Assembly (NCBI GenBank): GCA_021014325.1
Contig: CM037461.1
Coordinates: 8,895,501-8,959,500, forward strand
DNA length: 64,000 nucleotides
Source: Plazaster borealis
Taxonomy: Eukaryota; Echinodermata; Asteroidea; Forcipulatida; Labidiasteridae
Direction of reading: 5' to 3'
The translations under genes and the position numbers were made by a program. Positions within the stretch are counted from its first letter, which is position 1, and each line of letters opens with the position of its first letter. Positions 12,055 to 22,700 of this stretch are shown piece after piece. The notes under the pieces were generated by a model, which saw only the letters and a program-made list of their open reading frames with translations, searched no databases and was not told where the DNA came from.

Positions 12055-12181
12055 CAGCGTTTGGGAAGAGATACTTGTTTGTCTGTTTCACTTCAGCTTT
12101 CTTTCTTGTTTCACTGTTTGCCAGATAGGCAAGCGCTTTCTGGCAGTCTTTTGGTATTACAACTGGCACTCTATGTCCAAC
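12055..12181 (-). CDS. Locus A exon 3
   Basis: This 127-nt exon follows the acceptor TTATTACAG and ends at CTG|GTATGT. It reads VGHRVPVVIPKDCQKALAYL and later TNKYLFPNAG. The VPVV and YLFPN words are the family's typical start of the tyrosine-recombinase-like catalytic region. Entry phase 0 matches exon 2 and exit phase 1 matches exon 4. Confidence 0.7.
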
Positions 12182-12401
12182 CTGTAATAACATTAGCATC
12201 AGATAATACAAATAAAATAATTTGTGGACATACCCATTTTGTTATCACCCACCTGAACTAATTAGGGTCATTTCCCAACTGCAATAAAATCACACAGCCA
12301 GGAGAGGTCTCAATTCCCTGTATTTTTTTGGCATGGCTAGAATAAACTTAACAATATATTAGGGATAGAAGAAAAAAATAGAATGTTGTGGCAATAATTA
12401 C

Positions 12402-12522
12402 CTTCCCTCTCGTTTCCAGTAAATCATGACTTTGAAGCAGGTACTGCTCTGTCTCATTCAACTGTCCCATCAGGCCACTGTCAACATAAACAATGGATTT
12501 TCGCTGCAAATAGCTCTTCAAG
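12402..12522 (-). CDS. Locus A exon 2
   Basis: This 121-nt exon lies between the acceptor CTGTTTCAG and the donor AAG|GTAATT. It takes two bases of a codon from exon 1 and ends in phase 0. The residues (LKSYLQRKSIVYVDSGLMGQ and on to RGK) correspond to the linker between the helical core and the recombinase-like domain of the family. There is no stop in the used frame. Confidence 0.65.
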
Positions 12523-13017
12523 CTGAAACAGGTTTGGAAGGTTAGAGGTTAACTATGAACAGCTTGATTTAACCTGAACAATAAAGTCCAATAAAGACAT
12601 TTATAACCCTAACCCTCCAGGATTTTTTTTTGTGGCTAGAGACCCCCACTGAACACAACAGCATGCAACACTTATCAAAGTGAGAAGCCTGCCCAGTGTA
12701 AAAAGATCCAACAGGTTAACTATCCCAAGGACAAAATCTAATAGCTTCAGAATTGGTAGTTTATGCTGCTGCTGTTGATTGCTCAATTTATCAAAAGGGC
12801 ACCAGACTTGCACACCTCATGCACTATGATGCATTAAAGACATTACTTGAATAAAAAGTAGTCTTATTTTAATGTTTTCTATCATTTAAAACCATTGCTA
12901 ATCATAAAGCATGCTGCCACACTGAAAATAAATCACAATATTATCCATTTGGTGGGTGTGGGACATGGTAAAAACATACTCAGCAATCAATCAATCAAGA
13001 TTCAATATTTAACTTAC

Positions 13018-15101
13018 TGTATTGCTTCCAGTTCCCCTGAACGCCTTTTGTTGTATGTGAGCAGTCTGGCTTGACTGTACTGAGCTACTTGCTGATAACT
13101 ATACCAGGTATCCCCTTGGTACAGCTCCTCATCTGCCAGCTTCTTCTGCAGGTGTTTGGAGAGTTTTTCAACATCATCTGGCTTTGGCAATCCTTCAACT
13201 GTATTCAACTTCCTCTCGTTCAAAAGCTTTCTTGCCAACCGTGTTACCCTGTCTGACCAGTCATGTTTTATAGATGTCAAAAAATCCTCAGCTTCTTGCT
13301 TTGCTTCTTTCCACTTTTCACAACCCCTCTTCTTATCTAACTCTTTGATCAAGATCACTGCCTTGGTGTGGGCCATACGGACAAGGTCATACTTAATCTT
13401 AATTGCATTTGAAGGACTTTGCAAGTCTTCCTCGTCATCCATTTTACGGACTGCTGTGTCCGAGGCCGCTTCAACAATTTTGTCTACATGAGCAGGTCTA
13501 AGGTAATCCCACATATACTTTTCCGATGTCATATTACCGGAAGTGTCGGCCTTCTCTTCTTGTTTTCTGGTGTACAAAAGTAACTTTGCACAGTGTCGCA
13601 TGTGTTGTGAGGCATAATACTTTCTTTTGGTTTTGTTGTCGATATTTCTCTTAAGCCAGGATTCACCCAGGGCAACAATCAAAAGGTCATGTTGTGCAAT
13701 ACGCCTGACCTCGTCTGCAGTCATTATGCTGAATACCTCTTTCTTCAATAATGGGGATATCGACAAATCAATTTTCTCTGCAAGAATGTCACTTTGAAAC
13801 AACAGTTCCTGTTTCCTTGGAATGTTACGCCCTCCTGAGTCAAACTTGTAACCAGGGCAGGTTTTTTGGTGCTTGGGTAACGATCAAAGTAGAAACCAGT
13901 CAAGACACTTGGGGCAAGGTCCATAATTCTTATGGTTAAAGTTATTTTGGGGTCTACGATAAATCAGTATTACACCTGCCTTGTCTGCGATAACTTTAAG
14001 ATTGTGCTTATGATCTCCTCTGGCCTTCAGCATGTCGTTCAAGGGTAAAGTGTCAGCAAGCTTCTCCTTACATAAAAGCGCCTTGATTTCTTTTACTTCC
14101 TTTTCTTTTGAATGCCGAGACTTTGTGTGGGAAGGAATGTGCTGCACAATTTTTCCACAGTACAGGCACGCATGGCAACTGTTTTGTACACGATTCCTTT
14201 TTTTGTCTCTTGCCACTAGATGTAGTCATTGATGTGGTGATTTTCCTGATATAAATGGCTGGTATATTGCTATCTCTAAAAATGTCTTCTTCTTTTGGAT
14301 CAAAGGCTTCATCTACATCTCCAGTTGTGTTGTGTTGTGTTGCTTCAGGGATTGACACTTCACTATCCGAGTCATCATCACTTGTGGCAGAGAAGGGGTC
14401 ATAATCACTGTCGAACTACTGTCAGAATTATTGTCAGAATTGAACCTATCTGCATCAACTGACATATCTTCTACAAGCACACGTGATTTTCTCTCATGAT
14501 AGTATAGTGGGAAGATGATGCTGTCACTTGATTCTGAGGCACCAGGAGATGGAGGAACAGATTCTGTGTCTTCTCCTGATGCCTCTGACACCTCACCTGC
14601 ATTTTCCACTCCATCTTCAGATGAAGATTGACCTCCTGTCTTGACTACAGCGTCTTCTGATGTCGAGATTTCATCTTGGCATTCTACTTCATGCTGTGAC
14701 GATGGTTCACCTCCAGTCTTGACTACAGCATCTTCTGATGTCGAGATTTCATCTTGGTATTCTACTTCATGCTGTGACGATGGTTCACCTCCAGTTTTGA
14801 CTACAACAGTTTCTGATGTCGAGATTTCATTTTGGTATTCTACCTTATACTGTGATAAAGGTTCATCTCTAGTCTTTACTGAGGAGTCTTCCGATGTCTC
14901 TGAGATGTGATCTGGGAATTCCACTTCACGTTGTGATGAAGGTTCTCCTCCAGTCTTTACTGAAGAGCCTTCCGATGTTTCTGAGATATACTCTGGAAAT
15001 TCTTTTTCACAATGTGATGACAATTTACCTCCAGTCTCGACTGCCACTGCAAGGTCTTCTGATGTTGGCAAGATGTCATCAGTGCATTCCATGGACTTCA
15101 T
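13018..15101 (-). pseudogene. Locus A exon 1: acidic repeats, zinc fingers and helical core
   Basis: The ATG at 15101 opens a frame of about 260 residues that is rich in Glu, Asp and Ser and contains five to six copies of a 26-residue repeat. It must change frame near 14390 to reach SDSEVSIPEATQ-like residues, and again in an A run near 14200 to reach the first finger (CLYCGKIVQHIPSHTKSRH). The second finger begins CPKCLDWFLL and is interrupted by TGA at 13884-13886, after which HQKTC continues in the same frame. The core from 13802 down to 13018 is open (262 codons) and includes YNKRRSGELEAI just before the donor A|GTAAGT. An in-frame TGA lies directly upstream of the ATG, so 15101 is the best start. 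Confidence 0.65.
14636..15075 (-). repeat. Coding tandem repeat, 78-bp unit (26 residues), five to six copies
   Basis: On the minus strand, the residues VVKTGGEPSSQHEVEYQDEI followed by STSEDA recur with a 78-base period. The central two copies are nearly identical (for example around 14640-14795), and the outer ones are more diverged. The unit length is a multiple of three, so copies keep the frame. The segment is acidic and probably disordered. Confidence 0.8.
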
Positions 15102-15126
15102 GCTGCATCAGAGAATCTGTTCAGGT

Positions 15127-16607
15127 AAAACAAAAACAAGATAAAACCATCTAGTTCTATTCACTTCCAGCCAAATGCTAAATATAACCCTGTATTTCAT
15201 CTGGAATTATACACTTCATTAACATCAATACTGTGCTCCGAATGCAACAACACTTGCAACAAAAACCTTCCTGGGCATTGGGCTAATATTCCTGTCAACG
15301 AACTAAAACATCTGTGTACATTTCCAGTAACACTTACGTAGATGTCATTCAGCAAATTGTGTACTTAAAATGCCAATTGTCACATTAATTCAAAACTAAG
15401 ACAGGTTAATCTGATATTTCTTGTAATATTAGGTTAATTAAACTAATAAAATAAAATATTACTAAAAAAACACATTTTATTTTAGACTTACAGTTTCTGT
15501 GTACCCATGCAGCATCTTCAAGGACGCACTGAAGTGTTCGATCCTGGCGTTTCCTTTCCAGAAGACCTGAGGGGAAAAAGCTGACAATTTATTTTAACTC
15601 AAAACGCATTTTCACAGTATCTGAACTGAAAAAACCTGTCACTTTATTTAGCAAAGTCATCATGGAGGAACATGTACATGTAAAGGGGTTTTCCCAACTT
15701 CAGTACTTGTTTTTTTAATGACTTGGCAGGGGTTATTTGCCTTCTTTACCCATTTTATCAGGATCAGGAAAAACTAGTACAAACTACGTACACATACAGG
15801 GTAGTGAGTTTTGATAAAATTGGAGAACATAGGATTCAAAACAATTGACCCAAGTCCAAAACAAAGAAATCAATATATGCTTTTCATCTGACAGTTAATC
15901 TTGGTCAAAGAGTAAAAATAAACTGATGAGAAAAAAAATAATAAAAAATGATGAGAACAAATAAACTGAAAAAAAAAATGAGAATGAAGGAGATAATGTA
16001 TAGTAAATTTAGTCAAGTTCAAAATACAAAAGGTTAAATTGTTTGTCCAACAGTGTTAGTGTTAGTCCTTCATAAAATAAGGAACAAAAGATGATATTGA
16101 AAAAAAAAATTACTTTAACATTAGCTATTTGGATAAATTACATGTATGTTGTTTCAATGCAATGATAATGGTCTTTAACTAAGTGTAGGCCTAATTGATA
16201 ATTTGTTTTGTTTGTTGTTTCAGAACATTAAAAAAAACCTGGGTTGTTTCAGCCTTTCTTTAGTATGATTATTTAGATGTTAACCACCAGGCCTTTTGGT
16301 AACTCAATGATTAAAAAAAAGGAATACTAACAACTGACTTGTAAATTTCAAAAATAAAAAACTTAATTTAAACTCAGTGACTACCTTTTTTCAAATTAAC
16401 GAGTGAATCATTTATTAAAGAAATCTTTGAACACAGGATCAAATAAAAATTTAACTATAAATTCAAACAACAAAAGATTAGTTATGTCAACTTCATGCAG
16501 GTGAGTTTCCATCAAAGTCAAACTACCATTTTAATGGAAATACATGTACTGTAGTACATGAAAACGTGAACGAAACAATTTGGAAATTTTTTGGGGAAAT
16601 CAATTAC
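15127..16607. other. Intron-like AT-rich sequence with one candidate minus-strand exon (15492-15566)
   Basis: Most of this stretch is AT-rich and empty. A 75-nt minus-strand segment 15566-15492 has a good acceptor (TTTTTCCCCTCAG) and donor (ACT|GTAAGT) and is open in two frames. One frame reads FWKGNARIEHFSASLKMLHG, which could continue a PWWP fold, but its phase does not match the exon at 16608-16673 directly. An extra exon or a lesion between them would be needed. Confidence 0.35.
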
Positions 16608-17188
16608 TTTTGCCCTTTTTCTTTCAGCTCCTCAAACTTTCCAGGAAATGGCAACGTTATCTTCACCTTGAATCTGTCAAATTAAAATGTGCATACTATG
16701 TTATGGTTTACTGGACTACAAAACAAGGAATATTGCAAAGCTGTCTAAGTAAGCTAAGGTATTATTTCAAACAATTTCTTTATAAAGACAAACGTAAATG
16801 CTTTTAACACCACTCAACTTCAGACCATCATCATAAGGATGTTTTCAAGTCAGGCTGTACAACTGAGACTTTACTATTAAATATAATAATTCTTGCATAC
16901 AAATTAGCTGGAGGAAAAAGAAAGGGGAAAAAAACACCAAAGAATGTTAATGTACATAGACCTACATCTATTTAAAGAAAATTCAAAGTATTTTAATCTA
17001 AAAGAGAGACATGTCATGTGGAATGGCAAATGAGAACAGTGCAGTGGGCCTAACGTAACTAAACTAGGTTACTTACATTGCTTTATCAGAATTACAGTAG
17101 ACTTGGCAGGACTTGCCATCTACTTCAATAATTTGAACAGGCCAAAACGCTGAAACACCCGGTAACTTTGCCCAGCAAAATTTACTTC
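16608..17188 (-). CDS. PWWP-like domain fragment in two spliced exons
   Basis: Minus-strand exon 17188-17077 (acceptor CTTACAG, donor AAT|GTAAGT) and exon 16673-16608 (acceptor TTTGACAG, donor AAA|GTAATT) join in phase. The first reads SKFCWAKLPGVSAFWPVQII, the second FKVKITLPFPGKFEELKEKG. The pattern WAKLPG...FWPV is that of a PWWP domain, the methyl-lysine and DNA-binding module of chromatin proteins, with the PWWP core itself written as SAFWP. These may be upstream exons of locus A, because they share the strand and lie about 2 kb ahead, but an in-frame TGA just before the locus A ATG leaves that unproven. Confidence 0.5.
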
Positions 17189-18326
17189 CTGTAAGAAAAA
17201 AGAAAGAAACACTAAATAAATTAGAGTTAGACATAGCTGGCCTATGCACATGATGCATGTGTCACTAATAATTTTTGCAGCAAATTTTTTACTGATTTGA
17301 AGTGCAGTGTCACAATGTAGATTAAAAATGCATTTAATTTTACTTACCTGTGGACAAAATGAGACAGTCCAAAGTTAATCTTACCTTTTGAACTTAATGG
17401 AGCAACCTTATTTGCATATAACCTAGTTCTGACACCCAAGTGGAATTTCATCAGGCCATGGACTTCTAATGTACATCATTGTGTGCATGTTATATTGGTT
17501 AAAGAAACTATTGTTTTGTTGTATACATGTACTTACTTTGGTTTTATAGTTTGGTTCTTGGGCTAGGTATAGGCCTACTGTGTAGGACTTAACCTAGAAA
17601 TGCTAAGAGGACAGAACAATAAAACAGCAGTTCCATCTAGGGCTGCAGAACTTAGTTTGAAATTGTCTCTTTATTTCTAACATAGTTAGTGGTAGAAGGG
17701 AACAGTCGAATAATGAGTTAGATTGTATAAGAGGGCGTGGTTCAGTACTTAGAATGAGTGGAAACCCCAGTGAGGGAGATACAGAATGTACATGTAGATG
17801 AAATGTGAATTTGAGTGTGAACCAAATTCTGAGAGTGAGAGGTTGTGAGAGGGACTGCTAGCCACTGACCATCCATCAACAGATTTGTGCATCAGTTGAC
17901 ATAGATTACAGATGTCAAAGCCTTTGCCCAGTAGATACTGCCACTGGGGCAAATCAGAATCTGCATGCGGCATACTGGCCGTACTACATACATGTATGGA
18001 GGCAGCACAACCCCAACCAGCACAACTTTTACGTGAATGTCGCATTGGAAATCCTCGGCCGTTGATAACGGGAGAAGTTGCCAGTTTATTGAAGAGAGAG
18101 AGTGATAGGACCGAATATCTGCTGTGAGACGGGGCTACCGAAGCACTACCTGTGAACAATCAGAAAGCCTTCATTGCCACGAGTGTATGCCAGGCAGAGA
18201 CAGAACTGGGTCCACGACCGAGGTCACCTTGTGCTCCCAACAGTTCAACCCGTATTATTGGCAGAGTATAATTTCTATACTATGAACAATTAATTAATTG
18301 GTGAATTTTGTGAAACGCCAGTAAAA
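17189..18326. other. No gene recognised; probable outer part of a 5' LTR toward the right end
   Basis: There is no supported coding sequence. The right-hand part runs without a break into the LTR-like direct repeat that begins at 18327, so the real 5' LTR may start somewhere in this stretch. Its left border could not be placed. Confidence 0.35.
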
Positions 18327-18694
18327 CCACGAACATTAAAACCAAGAGTAGTTTTGACGTGTTGAGTTGCAGTGACAACCTTTTACTTCAAATTGTGTGG
18401 AAAGTTCCACGTAACCACGGTTCAGTTTTCGTGTGGAATTACAAGAGCCAAATCACTTTGAGAAAGTGAAATAAAACCCAAGGCTTGCGTGAATAAAATA
18501 CAAGCCTAAAGATGAAACAAGCGGTGATTTAACGTTTGCTAAATTTACTTTTGAGCTTTTAGTTTAAGTCGTTATTCCTGTGTAAATAATTGTAATTATT
18601 GAATAAAATTGTTGTTTCAAGTTAAAGAAGAAAAGTAAAGGATTCTGGACATTGAACTTATTTTCTGTCTGCTTTTTTTGATCTGGTACCGACA
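18327..18694 (+). repeat. LTR-like direct repeat, left copy
   Basis: It ends in TGGTACCGACA just before the primer-binding site, as expected for the 3' end of a 5' LTR. AATAAA occurs near 18602. The true left edge of the LTR probably lies further left, because the right-hand copy is truncated at its 5' end. Confidence 0.8.
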
Positions 18695-18696
18695 AA

Positions 18697-18714
18697 TGGG
18701 GGCTTGTCCGGGAG
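18697..18714 (+). other. Primer-binding site, tRNA-Pro-like
   Basis: TGGGGGCTTGTCCGGGAG follows the left LTR by two bases. It differs at few positions from the classic proline-tRNA primer site of gammaretroviruses (TGGGGGCTCGTCCGGGAT), so reverse transcription was probably primed by a tRNA-Pro. Confidence 0.75.
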
Positions 18715-18938
18715 AGACAGAAATAGAAAAAGGAAAACTAAATTGAGTGAAATATACTTTCAAAGTTAATAGGTCCTTACATTCCTGAATCCTTGATAAG
18801 TTGCTTGTTATGGTTAACCTAACGATATTTGTCTGTATAATTGTATTTGTACAGGTTGGGTACTGCTCCTCCATACATGTAGACACTGCAACAACGAACG
18901 CATTGCAAGGTCATGGTAAGTGGCTAGTGAATGTGAGA

Positions 18939-19298
18939 ATGGAGAAAGATATAGGGAGAATCCGAGCAATAGGAGAGGCATGTAATTTAAGTGGTTCAGA
19001 ATTACTTGAATTTGTAAGAAATGAGCGTACAGAGAGAGAAAGGCTTACAAGAGACGAACGTGCATATCAGCTTGAGCTTAAGCGCCAAGAGTTTGAAATT
19101 AAAAGGCAAGACCAGGAACTCCTTAAAATGCAAATGAATCTTGAAACCATCAAACAAGAAAATTTAAACACCTCAGCGACAAATGGTGAAACTCCTGGCC
19201 ACCAAAGTAAAGCTCGCGCTCCCAAATTGCCATTTTTTGACGATGCTAAAGACGACGTTGATGGATATCTTCAACGCTTTGAATGCCACGAACATTAA
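18939..19298 (+). pseudogene. Truncated Gag N-terminus
   Basis: The frame is open from 18810, but the ATG at 18939 (MEKDIGRIRAIGEACNLSG) is the likelier Gag start, because what precedes it is a short hydrophobic stretch unlike Gag. A charged coiled coil follows (RNERTERERLTRDERAYQLE) and then APKLPFFDDAKDDVDGYLQR, which is a common start of the capsid-like region in Gypsy-type Gag proteins. The protein is cut off at the deletion junction near 19286, and its last residues are LTR sequence. Confidence 0.7.
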
Positions 19299-19653
19299 AA
19301 CCAAGAGTAGTTTTGACGTGTTGAGTTGCAGTGACAACCTTTTAATTCAAATTGTGTGGAAAGTTCCACGTAACCACGGTTCAGTTTTCGTGTGGAAATA
19401 CTAGAGCCCAATCACTTTGAGAAAGTGAAATAAAACCCAAGGCTTGCGTGAATAAAATACAAGCCTAAAGATGAAACAAGCGGTGTTTTAACGTTTGCTA
19501 AATTTACTTTTGAGCTTTTAGTTTAAGTCGTTATTCCTGTGTAAATAATTGTAATTATTGAATAAAATTGTTGTTTCAAGTTAAAGAAGAAAAGTAAAGG
19601 ATTCTGGACTTTGAACTTATTTTCTGTCTGCTTTTTTTGATCTGGTACCGACA
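19286..19653 (+). repeat. LTR-like direct repeat, right copy
   Basis: This copy matches 18327-18694 along its length with about six substitutions, and ends ACCGACA at 19653. Its left end is the deletion junction with gag. Confidence 0.8.
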
Positions 19654-19796
19654 TGCAGTTCCTACCTCCATGCATAAACAGTGCATGATAATAAAAGGTC
19701 TTCTTCTGTACGCCCAATTATCACTATCAATCCATCATATCAATAATCAAATGAATAATATAATGTGACAATCATGAGTTTTGTTCAATGTAAATG

Positions 19797-22700
19797 TTAA
19801 AGGAACATTACAGAGTTGGTTTTTGCTAACAAAACAGTGTAAGCACCCTATATAATCCACCATATACATAAACTGACAAACCTGTAGAAATTTGAGATCG
19901 ATCGGCCATCTGGGTCAGGAGAAAATAGTGAAAAAAACGATTACACATTTGCATGTGTTATACAATGCATGAATAAAACGCTCATGAGCGATAAACTCCA
20001 ATCGGAAATTAGTTTTATTTATTTCTCATCAAATGTGATGCGATCTGGGAAAACCCGTCGGATGTCGCCGAATCCGTACTGAAGATAATCGAAAAATAGT
20101 CCCCACAACTATTTTTTTCACATTTTGAGTTTTCGGTTTTATTTTGTTGATTAATATCTTTTAATAAGTTGAGTAAAATATATAATACAAATTCCCTTGT
20201 TTTATGTGTAAAAATGTAGTTTTAGGTTGACAGGTTATTAAAAAGTTGCTATTGTTTTTTGTTTCCGCCATATTGTTTGAAAGGACAGCCGTGGCTGTGT
20301 ACATGTACAAGTGCAGCCGATCATAACTCGAGATTGCTTTAGCGTACAGGGCCGAATCACACATCAAAATCAAGCCTAAACACTGTTGAACAAGCCTATT
20401 ATTTCTCCGCAATCGTGTGTACATCCATATACACTGTACATTACATCGCGCGATCGATGTTTACATGTATTGTGACCCTTGGCCTCTTTGCATTTTTTTC
20501 ATTGTGACCTTTTACTTGGCCGCTCAAATTTTGCACCAATTCCAGTGTAATTTTGTTGCCGTATCTTATTTCATTGAGCATTAATAAACAAGATGCTTTG
20601 AGGTACATTTGTGACTTGTTAACATGTGATTTGGTGACTTCTTGGAGGTGTTTTTAGCTTGTAAACTTGGCGAGTTTGAGGGCTTACGTGTGCAAGCCGC
20701 CGTGTGTTGTTGGATTTTTGCGGCGATCCAAGATGGCAGCCTCCGTGGACTCGGAGTCTCGAAATGCAACGCAAGTTGCAGCTTGCATAGACGAAGCGAG
20801 AGGGCTGAATTTGTATTCTTCAGAAGATGATCAAGCTTTGAAAGAAGTCATAGTTGATTATTTCACAGCTAGAGATGCTAGTGATGAATCAGATTCGTCG
20901 GACGATGAGGAGATTTCCGATGACCAGAATGGGGATGCCACCATCGATCATGATTATGATGGTGATGACGTTGACATGATAAGTGACGCTGATCCAGATG
21001 AAAATGAATATGATCAAGGTTTGTTTTGGGTCCTCTTTTTGTTGATAAAAATACAGTGTAATTTTCATAATTTGTATAAACTGAAAATCCAGTAGGTGGT
21101 CTTCAAGCATTGCTTTGGGTCTTTTTGTAATTTCGGGAAATGTTTGGTTTGGTGGCTTGGTGGTGTGGTGAGAATCATATTCAAGATAATTAATAGCAAA
21201 TTGAGATTTCTAAACAGGGTAGAATGGTTCCCTAGGTTACGTATAGCTGAAGTAGTACTACGTCACGAGTAGTGTCAACATTTCAAAAAAATTGAGAACA
21301 GCGCATAAGTTACTGGGTCTAATATAGCTCAGTGTTTTTTTATTTGCACATGTAAAATATTTTCATTCCTATTATTTAAAAAACAAAATTATCATTTTGT
21401 TATTATTATTAATATTATCCTTATCCTTTTTTAGATGATGGGCGCCCTGTTATTGAGGACGTGGATGATATTTTGCCACCTCTTCCACCTTTAGAGGACC
21501 ATGATGACCCACAAGTTGAAGCTGCTGGTGAGTTCAAGTGCAGCTGTAAGCACAATGCAGGTAATCCCTGTTACACAATGTTTGCTGATGGAGAAATTGA
21601 GGCGATTCATTGCTGTTTTCTAGAAATGACTCGTGGTGAATTGGATATAGCAATCTTAGCTAAACTGTCATGTGGTATGCACTTGTCTGATGTGACTTCA
21701 AGATCTAGAAGAGCCAATAGAGAAAGGAAAACACAGAGAACAAACTTCTACCACCACAGCAAAATAATATGTCGTGATACGTTTAAGTATGTCCACGGTA
21801 TTGGACAAGACAAATTGAACAACCTTATCAAACACTACAAAGAAAACTGAGTCATCCCTCGCACACACGACAACAAAAAACGTCGACCATATAATGCAGT
21901 GACGACTGATGACAACATATACGTGGCACATTTTGTATAAAACTATGCTGAGACTCATGCTATGCATTTACCAGGCAGAGTACCAGGCTACTGGCATACC
22001 GACTTAAAACTATTGCCTACAAACTGTTCAAAGAGAATAGTATACGATAGTTACTATGCAGCCGTCACACAGACAACGCATCGTGCTGTATCATTGGTTA
22101 CATTTCGCAGGATCTGGCGGGAAGTTGTTCCATTTGTTGTCACAATGAAACCTTCCACTGATTTGTGTTGGTTCTGTCAGAAACATCAAATGAAAATAAG
22201 TAATGCAGCAAATAGAACGGATGCAGAGAAAGCAGAACTTCATAAAATTGCCACTGACCATCTGCAACAAGCAGGCCGAGAACGCTTGCTGTACAATGAA
22301 GTATGCAAGGAGACTAAAGATAATCTGCCTGTTGGATTAGATTGTGGTCAACACCCCCCGTGCAGCTTTGATGGAAAAATGCACTATAGTATGGACTTTG
22401 CACAGCAAGTGCATTATCCGTCAAATCCCCAGCAACCTGGCCCTGTTTTCTTTAAAACACCAAGGAAGTGTGGAATTTTTGGGGTTGCGTGTGAGGCCCT
22501 TCCCAAGCAAGTAACTTTTCTTTTGGATGAAAGTGTGCAGACTGGTAAAGGCGCTAACTGCGTAATCAGCTTATTTCATTTTTATCTTGACCACTATGGC
22601 CTTGGAGAGACTGACATGCATCTGCACGCAGACAATTGCTCAGGGCAAAACAAAAACTCATACGTTATGTGGTACTTGCTTTGGCGAGTATTAACCGGCA

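Larger units (their letters stand above)
10751..15101 (-). pseudogene. C2H2 zinc-finger / tyrosine-recombinase-like gene (locus A), four coding exons, first exon broken
   Basis: Four minus-strand exons fit together by GT/AG borders and phase: 15101-13018, 12522-12402, 12181-12055 and 11550-10751. The protein order is an acidic repeat-rich N-terminus, zinc-finger-like CxxC...H motifs, a helical SAM-like core, then a catalytic region with GHRVPVVIPK, the arginine motif LRKYMATLTQ, HLGHSKTVHLNHYR and a C-terminal SANT/Myb-like stretch starting PWTVVELGEL. This architecture matches a family of uncharacterised proteins common in echinoderms, lancelets and fish, whose C-terminus resembles tyrosine recombinases. 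Whether it cuts DNA is unknown. The first exon has two frameshifts (near 14390 and in the A run near 14200) and one in-frame TGA at 13884-13886 inside the second zinc-finger motif. The later exons are open. It is either a young pseudogene or a gene with assembly errors, although the TGA is a substitution-type lesion. Confidence 0.72.
18327..19653 (+). mobile_element. Internally deleted LTR retrotransposon
   Basis: Two direct repeats of 368 bases (18327-18694 and 19286-19653) enclose a primer-binding site and the start of a Gag gene. They differ at only about six positions, so the element is young or recently rearranged. The Gag frame runs straight into the right-hand repeat at 19286, which means the rest of gag, all of pol and the start of the 3' LTR are missing. 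The element cannot make its own enzymes. Confidence 0.82.

Noticed and set aside
12604..12617. Telomere-like AACCCTAACCCT
   Set aside because: Only two units occur in non-repetitive surroundings; no array is present.
14636..15075. Regularly spaced repeats resembling a CRISPR array
   Set aside because: The units are contiguous without unique spacers, keep a reading frame and code for an acidic repeat in locus A.
18810..18938. Signal-peptide-like leader before the Gag start
   Set aside because: It is hydrophobic by chance; Gag-like sequence starts at the ATG at 18939 and retrotransposon Gag has no secretory leader.
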